Below, piece after piece: positions 9,094 through 17,375 of a stretch of 64,000 nt of DNA. The notes under the pieces are model-generated. The model was not told the origin of the DNA. It saw only the letters and a program-made list of their open reading frames with translations, and ran no database searches. The position numbers were made by a program, and so were the translations under genes. Positions within the stretch are counted from its first letter, which is position 1. Each line of letters starts with the position of its first letter. The stretch covers positions 46,475 to 110,474 of the forward strand of contig NZ_RDSD01000016.1 of assembly GCF_003712195.1 (NCBI RefSeq), read 5' to 3'. Source of the stretch: Proteiniphilum sp. X52 (GTDB lineage: Bacteria > Bacteroidota > Bacteroidia > Bacteroidales > Dysgonomonadaceae).

Positions 9094-10239
9094 TTACATC
9101 CCCTTTATCACCAATAATGGTGTATCGGAATGGAATAACATCCGCCTTGCGATTCCGGGATTGAATATCCGCGCGAAAATATTACGCCGCGAACTCGACA
9201 AGGATATCATGTCAACATTGTGTGCCTCTGCAAACTTATCAAGTGCCTCTTCCAATCCCTCGTTCTGGTCGATCAACCTATATTCGATCTGAAGGTGCGG
9301 ATAGAGGTCGGAAAACCGTTTCTGTACGCCTGACAGTTTGATTTCGTTCCACACGTCCTCCTTCTTGGCGATATGGGCCAGATAGACTTTTACCGGATAA
9401 GGTCTCAGGAACTTCATCATGATATCGAACGCCTTAAACTCACGCTCTTGGAAGTTGGTAAGAAAAACAATCGTCTTCATTTCCGAAAGGCCCCTTATCT
9501 TGGCTCCTTCCGGAATAGCGAAAACAGGTGTCTTACATCCTTCCATCACTTCAGCGGTGACACTTCCAATAAGATCCAGTTCCTTGGCATTTTTTCCTCT
9601 TGTCCCCATCACGATAGCAGTGGGACGCATCTTCTTAGAGTAGGAGATAATCTCCTCCTCAGGCAGACCTTCCACCAGGGCGGTCCGGTAAGACACCTCC
9701 GGTATTGATCCGGAAGCAATTCTGTTCTCAACCTTCTCCACCAGACTCTGCATCTCTCTTTCCGTCCTGTTTCTCACATCCTGAAACAGATCTTTATCTG
9801 TCGTCTGCAAGGTAAAAGTATCTCCAAAAGGAACAGATGCCGGATAAAAAGGAGTAAAGAAAGCATGGAGCAATTTTACTTTACAATCCAGATCACGTGC
9901 CAAACGAAATCCGAATTCACATGCAACCAGGGAATAATCGGAAAAATCGACCGGAATGAGAATCTCTTTCTTTGTTTTATTCTGATCTTTCTCCTCCATG
10001 TTTGAGGTAAAATCCACCTCTTCAATGATTTGGAGTGCTCTGGGAAGATCACTCTCATTGATGCGTACACGGACATTTCCTGGCACTACCGGATCGATCA
10101 GCTTTATACCGTGTATGACCGCCGGAATTCCCTCTGACTCAAGGATCGATTTTAATATATGCGCTTTCTCATACGTATGGATGGCAACGGTAACCAGCTT
10201 TTCGTCGTATGAACTGCTGTTTTTTTCATCCTTTCCCAT
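9094..10239 (-). CDS. DUF2007-like domain fused to tandem universal stress protein domains
   Basis: A 381-residue cytoplasmic protein. Residues about 14-73 (VTVAIHTYEKAHILKSILES...VRVRINESDLPRALQIIEE) resemble DUF2007, a small putative signal-transducing domain. They are followed by a first Usp domain (about 92-235, starting EILIPVDFSDYSLVACEFGF, with the ATP-binding-type motif VMGTRGKNAKELDLIGSVT) and a second Usp domain (about 250-381, ending IARRMLFHSDTPLLVIKG). The first domain keeps the G-2x-G-9x-G-S/T-like motif; the second looks degenerate. Tandem Usp proteins are common, but the N-terminal fusion is less usual. The specific role is unknown. Confidence 0.82.
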   Translation of the reverse strand: MGKDEKNSSSYDEKLVTVAIHTYEKAHILKSILESEGIPAVIHGIKLIDPVVPGNVRVRINESDLPRALQIIEEVDFTSNMEEKDQNKTKKEILIPVDFSDYSLVACEFGFRLARDLDCKVKLLHAFFTPFYPASVPFGDTFTLQTTDKDLFQDVRNRTEREMQSLVEKVENRIASGSIPEVSYRTALVEGLPEEEIISYSKKMRPTAIVMGTRGKNAKELDLIGSVTAEVMEGCKTPVFAIPEGAKIRGLSEMKTIVFLTNFQEREFKAFDIMMKFLRPYPVKVYLAHIAKKEDVWNEIKLSGVQKRFSDLYPHLQIEYRLIDQNEGLEEALDKFAEAHNVDMISLSSSRRNIFARIFNPGIARRMLFHSDTPLLVIKGM

Positions 10240-10294
10240 ACAATTATCATTTTTGGGGCATTGAAGGAACGGTTTTCTCCAATGCCAGTGTTTG

Positions 10295-10585
10295 TTATTG
10301 CTCCACTTCGTTTTGCACCGGATTGGGCTCAGGATAATCCTTCAGGCCAAGAATACTCAGTGCCTTATCGAAGATCGTAGTATCATCAAGGACCACAATG
10401 CCGCCATTGGGGCCCGGTTCAATATGTATTCCCACACTTCCGCCTTCCTTGTAATTGTACCCACCAAAATAATTCCTCACGGTTTCGGGTTTCATATCCA
10501 ATTCCTCGGCTATCCGGTGGATACTACCGTCAGGGAGTTTGTCTTTCAGCTCTCTCAACTCGTTAAAAGTGATTGTTCTTGCCAT
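10295..10585 (-). CDS. Small helix-turn-helix DNA-binding protein, Bacteroidota-type
   Basis: A 96-residue protein with an apparent HTH near residues 20-42 (GSIHRIAEELDMKPETVRNYFGG), followed by a glycine-rich segment (GIHIEPGPNGGIVVLDDTTI) and a short acidic tail. I recognise it as a conserved small protein of the phylum annotated only as DNA-binding. It lies between the Usp fusion (55 bases downstream on the same strand) and the PAP2 gene. Its targets are not evident. Confidence 0.7.
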   Translation of the reverse strand: MARTITFNELRELKDKLPDGSIHRIAEELDMKPETVRNYFGGYNYKEGGSVGIHIEPGPNGGIVVLDDTTIFDKALSILGLKDYPEPNPVQNEVEQ

Positions 10586-10721
10586 GGCTTTTTATTTTTT
10601 ATATTAATACTACATTTTGGTAATCAATTTATGCCATAAACATACACAAAAAAACAGAGAAACCCAATTTTTTGTGTGAAAATCTTTATGAAAATCTTCA
10701 GTCTCTATTGTTATAACATCT

Positions 10722-11420
10722 TCAATGGGGTAAAGTTGCCAAAAAAGGGCTAAAAATAGTAATCATGACCAGATATAAAATGATAAAAGCGGCCAGTATC
10801 GTTCCCTCTTTCTTACCATAAGCGCTCTGTCTTCGGGATGAGGGAGGATGAACAATGGTTTTTCTCAACGCCGTGTAAATGCCATACAAGAGAAATGCCA
10901 GAAGGGTACCCACAATCATTCCAGCCAGGATATCGGAAATAAAATGCACTCCCAGGTAGATCCGGGTATAACTGTTGATCATGGCCCATAGCAATGTGCT
11001 GAGTGTGACCAAGCGGTTCCGGAATACCAATGAGAGGAACACGGCCAGCCCGAAACTGTTGGTGGCATGTCCGGAAATAAAGCCGTATCTACCGCCTCTA
11101 TAGCCATTCATAATATCCACCATATCCCTGAAATCGGGATGATGGGTAGGACGAAAACGCTCAAAAAAGGGTTTAAAAAACGAGGACGATATCTGATCTG
11201 TCGCCACAAACAAAAGAATGAAAAAAAGGGTGACAAGAATTGCCTCGTTCCGGCGCGCGCGGTGAAAAAAGAGAAAAAGGATAAAAAGGAACAGCGGGAT
11301 CCAGATAAACCGACCACTGATTGTCCACATCACATTATCCAAAAACAGCGAGTCGCTGCCATTCATGGCAAAAAAGAGATCGCGCTCCAAAGGGAGTAGA
11401 CTCTCCACAAATTCTCTCAT
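10722..11420 (-). CDS. PAP2-family membrane phosphatase
   Basis: A 232-residue integral membrane phosphatase of the PAP2 superfamily. The three signature motifs are present: KPFFERFRP (K-x6-RP form), YGFISGHATNS (SGH motif, with Ile instead of the usual Pro before SGH), and YTRIYLGVHFISDILAG (SR-x5-H-x3-D type). About five or six membrane spans. Such enzymes often dephosphorylate undecaprenyl diphosphate or lipid phosphates; the exact substrate cannot be read from sequence. It lies 40 bases after batE on the same strand, behind a short run of the AGTTCTAA-type repeat. Confidence 0.85.
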   Translation of the reverse strand: MREFVESLLPLERDLFFAMNGSDSLFLDNVMWTISGRFIWIPLFLFILFLFFHRARRNEAILVTLFFILLFVATDQISSSFFKPFFERFRPTHHPDFRDMVDIMNGYRGGRYGFISGHATNSFGLAVFLSLVFRNRLVTLSTLLWAMINSYTRIYLGVHFISDILAGMIVGTLLAFLLYGIYTALRKTIVHPPSSRRQSAYGKKEGTILAAFIILYLVMITIFSPFLATLPH

Positions 11421-11422
11421 AT

Positions 11423-11460
11423 TTATTTAGAACTAAGAAATTAGAAATAAGAAGTTGGAT
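11423..11460 (-). repeat. Short AGTTCTAA-type repeat before the PAP2 start
   Basis: Read on the minus strand, degenerate copies of cttcttatttctaatttc and ttagttcta fill the whole gap between the batE stop and the PAP2 start codon. It looks like a truncated copy of the start-proximal arm of the composite repeats at 27649, 34977, 43117 and 45632. Confidence 0.6.
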
Positions 11461-12417
11461 TTAAATGACTTCCACATCCTGTTGCTGTATCCAGCCTACG
11501 CTGCCATCGGGAATCTGAATTTCGAACCAGTTGCCATCCCTGTTTCTGATCTTCACCTTGGTTCCTTCATGCAATTCAAAAAGTTGATTACTGCCGGTAT
11601 CGGGCGAGGTATTGACTGTGGCCGCCCCCGCCATCACAATAGCGGCATCCCCGCGGGTACGTTCCCTCTTCTGACTAAAAGCAAAGATATTTGCCGCAAT
11701 CATCAACAGGAACAGCGCGATACCTGCATAAAAGGCGGTTTTCCTCGCCCAAAGCAGGCGAATAAAAAGATACACGGCCGCACAAACCAGAAACAAGATG
11801 AAAAATATAATACCTGTGACAGCCCATTGATTGGAGCTAAACAGATTCCTCACACCTCTGAACCAGTTTTCAAGAAAGAGATCGGCAGCCGTGTCGATAC
11901 GATCTACGGTGCGGTTCCGGGCAAACCGGAGGTTATGGCGGATATCACCATCACCGGGATCAAGAAGCAATGCCCTCTCGTAACAGAGGATCGCTTTTCC
12001 CAGTTGATTATCGCGGAAATAGGCGTTCCCAAGGTTATAATAGAGTTGCGCCGACACCCTGTCTTCAGCCATTTCCTGGGCAATAAGTTCCTCATAAAGC
12101 GTTATACTTTCCTTATAGTCCTGGGCACGGTACGCCTGGGCGGCGGCCTCCCGCGCATCGTCCGATACCGCTGCCGAAGGGGTTGCCGCTGCCGTATTGG
12201 CTGTCCGCGGGAGAGTATCACCCACCATCTCCTGTCCCATAGCCACCTCCGCACCACCACAAAGGATCAGTGTGAAAATCAACGTTTTCGTTAAGTAAGG
12301 ACAGGACAACTGGCGCCAAGCTGAAACCCACGACCCAAACTTGTTTGGATGGTGGTGAGCCGCCAAGGAAGCCGAATGTGGAAAACGGCGAATGAAATTG
12401 AATATATCCCGTATCAT
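11461..12417 (-). CDS. batE: BatE: TPR and SH3-like domain protein of the Bat operon
   Basis: The last bat gene. After a hydrophobic signal (TLIFTLILCGGAEVAMGQ) come TPR motifs (about residues 88-170, including AQLYYNLGNAYFRDNQLGKA), two membrane spans (about 197-245), and a C-terminal SH3b-like domain (GTKVKIRNRDGNWFEIQIPD...GWIQ). Bat proteins are linked to aerotolerance in Bacteroides, though their mechanism is unknown. The first roughly 40 residues before the signal look unlike protein (HSASLAAHHHPNKFGSW) and overlap a palindromic DNA motif, so a TTG at 12309 just before SCPYLTKTLIF may be the true start. Family membership is clear; the start is not. Confidence 0.85.
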   Translation of the reverse strand: MIRDIFNFIRRFPHSASLAAHHHPNKFGSWVSAWRQLSCPYLTKTLIFTLILCGGAEVAMGQEMVGDTLPRTANTAAATPSAAVSDDAREAAAQAYRAQDYKESITLYEELIAQEMAEDRVSAQLYYNLGNAYFRDNQLGKAILCYERALLLDPGDGDIRHNLRFARNRTVDRIDTAADLFLENWFRGVRNLFSSNQWAVTGIIFFILFLVCAAVYLFIRLLWARKTAFYAGIALFLLMIAANIFAFSQKRERTRGDAAIVMAGAATVNTSPDTGSNQLFELHEGTKVKIRNRDGNWFEIQIPDGSVGWIQQQDVEVI

Positions 12418-12515
12418 ATTATATCTCTTCGATTTGCAAATTAACTGATTTCCAGATTAGCTGATCATAACCGCATCAACCCGTCATCACATCATCAAGC
12501 CATCAAATTATCACA
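12418..12515 (-). repeat. Degenerate (GATGTGAT) spacer between batD and batE
   Basis: Read on the minus strand, the 98-base gap after the batD stop consists largely of variations on gatgtgat and ttgatggcttgatgatgtga. It contains no gene and resembles the low-complexity spacers seen before other start codons in the window. Confidence 0.55.
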
Positions 12516-14357
12516 TCATTTTCCCGCTTTCCGCAGCCTGTTTTCCATCTCTTCGATCGCCTTCATCGTGTCGTTATAAATCCGATCCATTTCAGCATTG
12601 CTTTCGGCAGGGGCATATCGCGCAAATTCGCAGGTGTTCAGGATTTCAATAAACCTGCCTGCCAACTCTTCACTGATACCTTTTCGCGAGAGTTCTTCTT
12701 CGATATTGTTTCTTGAAAGGCGTGCCAACGGTATGGAAAGCTTATCGCTGAAATATCCCCAGATAGCACGGAGTACTTCATCATAGAAGTGCTCCTTATC
12801 CTGCTCTTTGAGATATCTGTTTGCTGTTTTTAACCGCTTGATAGCCGTCTTATTCGCTTTCCGGGTACGCATCAACGCTACATTGGCATTTTCCCGCGCC
12901 TGCTTCTGGTTAATTATGTATAACACAATCAATAGAATTAGCGGGATCAAATACCACAACCAGTAGTTCAACGAGCCCACAAAAAAGGCGGTTGTGGAAA
13001 GATAAGCCGGCTCACCTGTCTTCAGGAAACGGATATCCTGCTCTACCCTCACATCCTGGCGGTTTACAAAGGTGCTTACCGCGCTGCTGCCCGGATCCCC
13101 TTTCGCTATCCGCAACTTCTGCTCGGGCATGGACAGTGTTTCATACCTGTTCTTGGTCGGATCAAAATAGGTGAATTCCACGGCCGGGATAGTATAGGAT
13201 CCTTCATAGCGCGGGATAGCCATATATTCTATCTTTCTGATCCCGGTCAACCCGTTCGTAGTCACATTCAATGAGTTCGTGACCGTAGGGTCATATACCT
13301 CGAAATTGCTTGGAAAGTCTATTTCGGGATTCCGGATCAGTTTCATATTTCCTGTACCCGATATTTCCAATGTCACGGTGATCGCTTCATTGGCCTTTAC
13401 TTCTGTGGAATTGATGCCGGATTTCAATGTGAAGGCACCTACCGCATTGGCGTAACTGGGAGGGCGGTTTGCCGGAAGAGGTTTCACGTTGATCGATAAA
13501 GGATTTGTAACCAACTCTTTTTTCACATCCACCATCACCTCCTGGGTACCGAAGAAGGTGGAGACTCTCCTCCCCGAGGGGACTGAAAAGACCATCTCCA
13601 GGCTCCCGCGGGGAATGGATATCTGTCCCGAGCGTTGAGGGAACAGCAATGTCTTGCGAAGATCCGCCGTGAAATAATTCCTTCCATTGAATCTCTCCAA
13701 CTGTAATTGCTGGTTCGACGGGAGTTCAACCTCTTCCACCATAAAACCCTCGAATTCGGGGAACTGTATCTTTCCGAAATTGACCACGTTCAATGTGGTA
13801 TAAAGTCGGAATGTAACGGTAAACCCCTCCTGTTCATAGGGATCGTTCTTGGAAACAATGGCCCTGATAAAGGCCTCATCAGCCGAAACGGTGGCCGTCC
13901 CCTTGCCGGAGGAGCGTTCCTCGCCGCGACTTCCACCCGCGGAAGAGCTCCGCGACGATGACTCATCGGGAGGAAGCACTTCTATTTGCAGGGAATTGGA
14001 TTCGTAATTACTCCCTCCTACCTTGATCAATGCGGGGGGAATGGTGAATTTCCCCGTTTTTTTCGCCATCAGGATATAAGTATAGGTGACGGAACTGTGG
14101 GAAGTGGTTTTTCCGTTTATTATCTGCTGGCTGGAGCTGGTGGTTGTGGTAGGGCCAAATAGAATGTCGAAATCGGGAAGATCGGGTACGCGCAGATCCT
14201 TCCCCACTTCATTCGTCAAGATGAAACTCAGCCTGAACTGTTCCCCCTCAACCACCGCCGCCGGCGCGGAAGCCTTGAACGTCACCTGTCCGAATGCCTT
14301 GCCGCCACCGGTAAGTAACACAGCGAAAAGAAGAAAAAATATATAGATACGCTTCAT
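12516..14357 (-). CDS. batD: BatD, oxygen-tolerance protein
   Basis: A 613-residue membrane-anchored protein with a large extracytoplasmic region. The signal peptide is MKRIYIFFLLFAVLLTGGGKAFG. Immunoglobulin-like segments follow (VTFKASAPAAVVEGEQFRL; ANEAITVTLEISGTGNM), then a membrane span near residue 485 (YWLWYLIPLILLIVLYII) and a cytoplasmic helical tail. The longer open frame to 14399 begins inside a simple repeat (MKNEKRRMKNE), so I take the ATG at 14357. BatD is the conserved scaffold-like member of the operon; a direct biochemical activity is not established. Confidence 0.9.
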   Translation of the reverse strand: MKRIYIFFLLFAVLLTGGGKAFGQVTFKASAPAAVVEGEQFRLSFILTNEVGKDLRVPDLPDFDILFGPTTTTSSSQQIINGKTTSHSSVTYTYILMAKKTGKFTIPPALIKVGGSNYESNSLQIEVLPPDESSSRSSSAGGSRGEERSSGKGTATVSADEAFIRAIVSKNDPYEQEGFTVTFRLYTTLNVVNFGKIQFPEFEGFMVEEVELPSNQQLQLERFNGRNYFTADLRKTLLFPQRSGQISIPRGSLEMVFSVPSGRRVSTFFGTQEVMVDVKKELVTNPLSINVKPLPANRPPSYANAVGAFTLKSGINSTEVKANEAITVTLEISGTGNMKLIRNPEIDFPSNFEVYDPTVTNSLNVTTNGLTGIRKIEYMAIPRYEGSYTIPAVEFTYFDPTKNRYETLSMPEQKLRIAKGDPGSSAVSTFVNRQDVRVEQDIRFLKTGEPAYLSTTAFFVGSLNYWLWYLIPLILLIVLYIINQKQARENANVALMRTRKANKTAIKRLKTANRYLKEQDKEHFYDEVLRAIWGYFSDKLSIPLARLSRNNIEEELSRKGISEELAGRFIEILNTCEFARYAPAESNAEMDRIYNDTMKAIEEMENRLRKAGK

Positions 14358-14477
14358 AGGGCTTATTTCATTTTTCATTCTCCGTTTTTCATTCTTCATT
14401 CTTCATTCTTCACTCTTCATTCTTCACTCTTCACTCTATCGACTCATTGGCATATTCGCACATTCATCAATTATTTT
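14358..14477 (-). repeat. (GAAGAATGAA)-type tandem repeat between batC and batD
   Basis: Minus-strand reading gives repeated gaagaatgaagagtgaagaa units up to the batD start, preceded by gatgaatgtgcgaatatgcc after the batC stop. The same family occurs at 29038-29182 and 35140-35188. Confidence 0.8.
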
Positions 14478-15206
14478 TCACCAGTTTTTATTGTTCCTTC
14501 TGTTATTTTCAGCACGCTCCTCTCTTTCCTTAGCCCTTATCTGTTGAACCTTCTCCTGGGTTTCCCGCTCATCCTGTTCGATTGCCTGGAGCAATTGTCG
14601 GGCATTGTCACTTGACATCTGCTCCGGCTGTTCGGGTTGTTCCGCGCGTTGTTCCCTATCCTGTTCATTCTGCCGCGGCTGTTCCTGCTGTTGCTGTTCT
14701 TGTTGTTGCTCCTGCTGATCCTCCTGCTGATCCTGGTTCCCTCCGCCCTGATCCTCCTGGTCCTGAATCATTTTCTGCACTACCGCCAGGTTGTATCGGG
14801 CTTCATCATCCCCGGGATTTAACCGTAACGCCATTTTATAGGCCTCTATCGAGCCTTGCAACTCTTTCTTTTGCAGCATCGCGTTCCCTATATTGTGCCA
14901 CGCGGCGGAGGCTTCCAACGGTTTCTCCTGTTCGAGTGAAATATAGTGATTATATTTTTCAATGGCCTGGTCCCACTCTTTTTGCCGGTAAAGGGCATTC
15001 CCCAGGTTAAAATTCGCTTCTTTGGAGGCAGCATTTTCTTCTACCGCATTTTCGTAGAACCTGGCCGCGTCGGAGAATTTTTCCTGCCGGTACTCCTTAT
15101 TCCCCTTGCGGATGTTCTTCCGGACATCTTTTTGCGCGGAGACAGCTACAGGCAGGATCATCCCCGCCAAGAAACACAGGAGATATCTTTTAATGGATAC
15201 TTTCAT
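14478..15206 (-). CDS. batC: BatC, tetratricopeptide protein of the Bat operon
   Basis: A 242-residue protein with a signal peptide (MKVSIKRYLLCFLAGMILPVAVSAQ). Three or four TPR units follow at about residues 30-150 (for example EANFNLGNALYRQKEWDQAI and AWHNIGNAMLQKKELQGSI), then a very Gln/Glu-rich tail (QEDQQEQQQEQQQQEQPRQ). It probably acts as a protein-protein adaptor with the von Willebrand-domain proteins BatA and BatB encoded upstream. The start at 15206 is chosen because it opens the signal peptide; the frame continues to 15227. The Gln-rich tail explains the CTG/TTG-rich stretch seen in the DNA here. Confidence 0.88.
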   Translation of the reverse strand: MKVSIKRYLLCFLAGMILPVAVSAQKDVRKNIRKGNKEYRQEKFSDAARFYENAVEENAASKEANFNLGNALYRQKEWDQAIEKYNHYISLEQEKPLEASAAWHNIGNAMLQKKELQGSIEAYKMALRLNPGDDEARYNLAVVQKMIQDQEDQGGGNQDQQEDQQEQQQEQQQQEQPRQNEQDREQRAEQPEQPEQMSSDNARQLLQAIEQDERETQEKVQQIRAKEREERAENNRRNNKNW

Positions 15207-15236
15207 TTGATTTTTCAACTTTACCACTTTACCACT

Positions 15237-16259
15237 TTATTCAAACACCCTCACATTCCTGAACAGTGGATTTTTCTTGTCATATACAACTATTTCCAGC
15301 AACAGGATCACCAACAGTATCCATGCGAGTAACGAAAATTTCTCGTCATACTCCGAATAGGTGAGGCTGGTAGTCTTGCCTGTCTGCAACTCATCGAGTT
15401 GTGTTTCCAACGCCCGGATAGCACTGTTCGAGTTATCGGCACGGACATAAAATCCCCCTCCACTCTGAGCTATCTCCATCGCTATCTGTTCATTCAGGCG
15501 GGAGACCACCACATTGCCTTCCGCATCGGTCATGAAATTGCTTCCATATTCAGTGGCGGGTATGGGCGAACCCTCCGGGGAACCGATCCCGACCAGATTA
15601 ATCATCACTCCTGCTTTTGCCGCTTCCGCGGCAATATCGACGGCACTTCCCCCATGATCTTCACCATCGGTTATGATCACCATCGCCTTACTCATCTCCT
15701 GGTCACCGGAGAAGCAGCTCATGCCGAGGCTGATTGCCTGTCCGATGGCAGTGCCCTGTATGGGAACCAAGCTCGGATCGATGGTGTTGAGGAAAATTTT
15801 CGCCGACTGGGTATCCGATGTCAGGGGCATTTGCACATACGCCTCCCCGGCGAACACGATCAGTGCCACCTTATCATTCCTGCGCAGGTCGATCAGTCTC
15901 GACAGGATCTGCTTAGCCCGCGCGAGTCGATTCGGTGACACGTCTTCAGCCAACATCGAATTGGACACGTCAATGGCAATCACCAATTCAATCCCCTCTT
16001 TTTCAACTGTTTCCACCTTTGTGCCGAATTGAGGACGGGCAATCATAAATATGCCGGCACATAATGCCGCAAAGATCAACCAGAATTTCAGGTAGGAACG
16101 TTTCAGGGATAGTTCGGGCATCATCATCTTCAGCGTGGAGAGATTGCCCAATTTTTGGACATCCTTGCGTTTCCTGATGTTCAGATAGATGTACACCGCC
16201 AGCAACAGGGGCATGGCGAAGAACAACCACAAATATTCCGGATTTCCGAATCTAAACAT
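15237..16259 (-). CDS. batB: BatB, von Willebrand factor A domain membrane protein
   Basis: A 340-residue protein with two N-terminal membrane spans (LWLFFAMPLLLAVYIYL and LKFWLIFAALCAGIFMIA), a VWA domain at about residues 88-285, and a C-terminal span (LLAWILLVILLLEIVVY). The metal-binding MIDAS motif is intact (AIDVSNSM, then a conserved T and ITDGEDHGG). It is a close paralogue of BatA. The two probably form an extracytoplasmic complex with BatC and BatD; this is inferred from operon conservation, not from a known reaction. Confidence 0.92.
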   Translation of the reverse strand: MFRFGNPEYLWLFFAMPLLLAVYIYLNIRKRKDVQKLGNLSTLKMMMPELSLKRSYLKFWLIFAALCAGIFMIARPQFGTKVETVEKEGIELVIAIDVSNSMLAEDVSPNRLARAKQILSRLIDLRRNDKVALIVFAGEAYVQMPLTSDTQSAKIFLNTIDPSLVPIQGTAIGQAISLGMSCFSGDQEMSKAMVIITDGEDHGGSAVDIAAEAAKAGVMINLVGIGSPEGSPIPATEYGSNFMTDAEGNVVVSRLNEQIAMEIAQSGGGFYVRADNSNSAIRALETQLDELQTGKTTSLTYSEYDEKFSLLAWILLVILLLEIVVYDKKNPLFRNVRVFE

Positions 16260-16385
16260 TTCCTATTTTTATATTGTATCCCACTATTACCAATCAATTG
16301 TTCCGCTTCGGGGAATCCATTCCCGTTCGGCAAAGCCTCTTCTCACTATCCTCTATCCACTATTCACTTTTCATTGTTCACTTTC
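16260..16385 (-). repeat. Low-complexity spacer between batA and batB
   Basis: The 126-base gap, read on the minus strand, opens with gtgaacaatgaaaagtgaat and gatagaggatagtgag variations, then an AT-rich run to the batB start. No gene is supported; it belongs to the same class of degenerate spacers as its neighbours. Confidence 0.45.
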
Positions 16386-17375
16386 TTATGGCACGCTCCT
16401 CAGCCACGTCCTTCGCAACAACAACTCCAAGAGTATCAATCCCAAGGCAGCCAGCGCGAAGGGGAGGAATAATTCCTTACGCCGCGTCACATTCTGCACA
16501 CTGATCAGGTACTTCTCCATCTCGTCGATCTCATCATATACCTGACGGAGCCCTTCGGTATCCTGCGCGCGGAAATATTGCCCGCCGGTCATCGCGGCAA
16601 TTTCAGTCAGTGTCTTCTCGTCGATGTCCACCCGCATGTTCTGCATCCTGATCCCGTAGGGCGTATTCATAGGGGTGGGCGCCATCCCTTTGGTTCCCAC
16701 ACCCACTGTGTAGACGCGGATACCATAGGAGCGCGCCAGGTCGGCAGCGGTAAGCGGAGCGATCTGGCCACTGTTATTGGTGCCATCGGTAAGCAGGATC
16801 ACCACCCGCGACTCCGATCCGCTATCTTTCAGCCTGTTCACCGAAGTAGCCAACCCCAGTCCGATGGCCGTGCCATCCTCTATCATTCCGAACTCTATCT
16901 CGTTGAGCAGGTTCAATAATACTTTATGGTCGGTGGTAAGCGGGCATTGCGTAAAACTCTCGCCGGCAAAGATCACCAATCCTATATTGTCATTGGGGCG
17001 GTCGGTAATAAATTCAGCCGCCACCTTCTTTGCCGCCTGCAAGCGATCGGGCTGCAAATCCTGCGCAAGCATGGATCCCGACACATCGAGCGCCATCACA
17101 ATATCTATACCTTGTGTCTCGGTCTCTTCCCAACGGTTAACCGATTGGGGACGGGCGATCACCACGATGACCAGTGCAATGGAGATCAGCCGCAAGGCAA
17201 ACGGAAGGTGCCGCATATAGACCCTGAGATCCGATTTCATTCCGCCAAAAGCGCTTGTTGAGGCCAATTTGAATGAAGCCTGTGTCTTCGACAGGCGCAG
17301 CACATACCACACCATCAGCGGGATAATCAGCAGCAACAGATATAGGTATTCAGGATGCAGAAATTCCATTCTCAC
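16386..17375 (-). CDS. batA: BatA, von Willebrand factor A domain membrane protein
   Basis: A 329-residue membrane protein with N-terminal spans (YLYLLLLIIPLMVWYVL and LPFALRLISIALVIVVIA), a VWA domain at about residues 88-290 with MIDAS motif ALDVSGSM and LLTDGTNNSG, and a C-terminal span (LFLPFALAALGLILLELLL). The start overlaps the stop of the preceding gene by four bases (ATGA), a sign of translational coupling. An internal ATG two codons later is also possible. Bat proteins were described from Bacteroides as supporting growth after oxygen exposure. Confidence 0.92.
   Translation of the reverse strand: MRMEFLHPEYLYLLLLIIPLMVWYVLRLSKTQASFKLASTSAFGGMKSDLRVYMRHLPFALRLISIALVIVVIARPQSVNRWEETETQGIDIVMALDVSGSMLAQDLQPDRLQAAKKVAAEFITDRPNDNIGLVIFAGESFTQCPLTTDHKVLLNLLNEIEFGMIEDGTAIGLGLATSVNRLKDSGSESRVVILLTDGTNNSGQIAPLTAADLARSYGIRVYTVGVGTKGMAPTPMNTPYGIRMQNMRVDIDEKTLTEIAAMTGGQYFRAQDTEGLRQVYDEIDEMEKYLISVQNVTRRKELFLPFALAALGLILLELLLRRTWLRSVP

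Noticed and set aside
11455..12294. A 279-codon open frame on the plus strand opposite batE
   Set aside because: No domain, no promoter, and it lies entirely antisense to a conserved bat gene.
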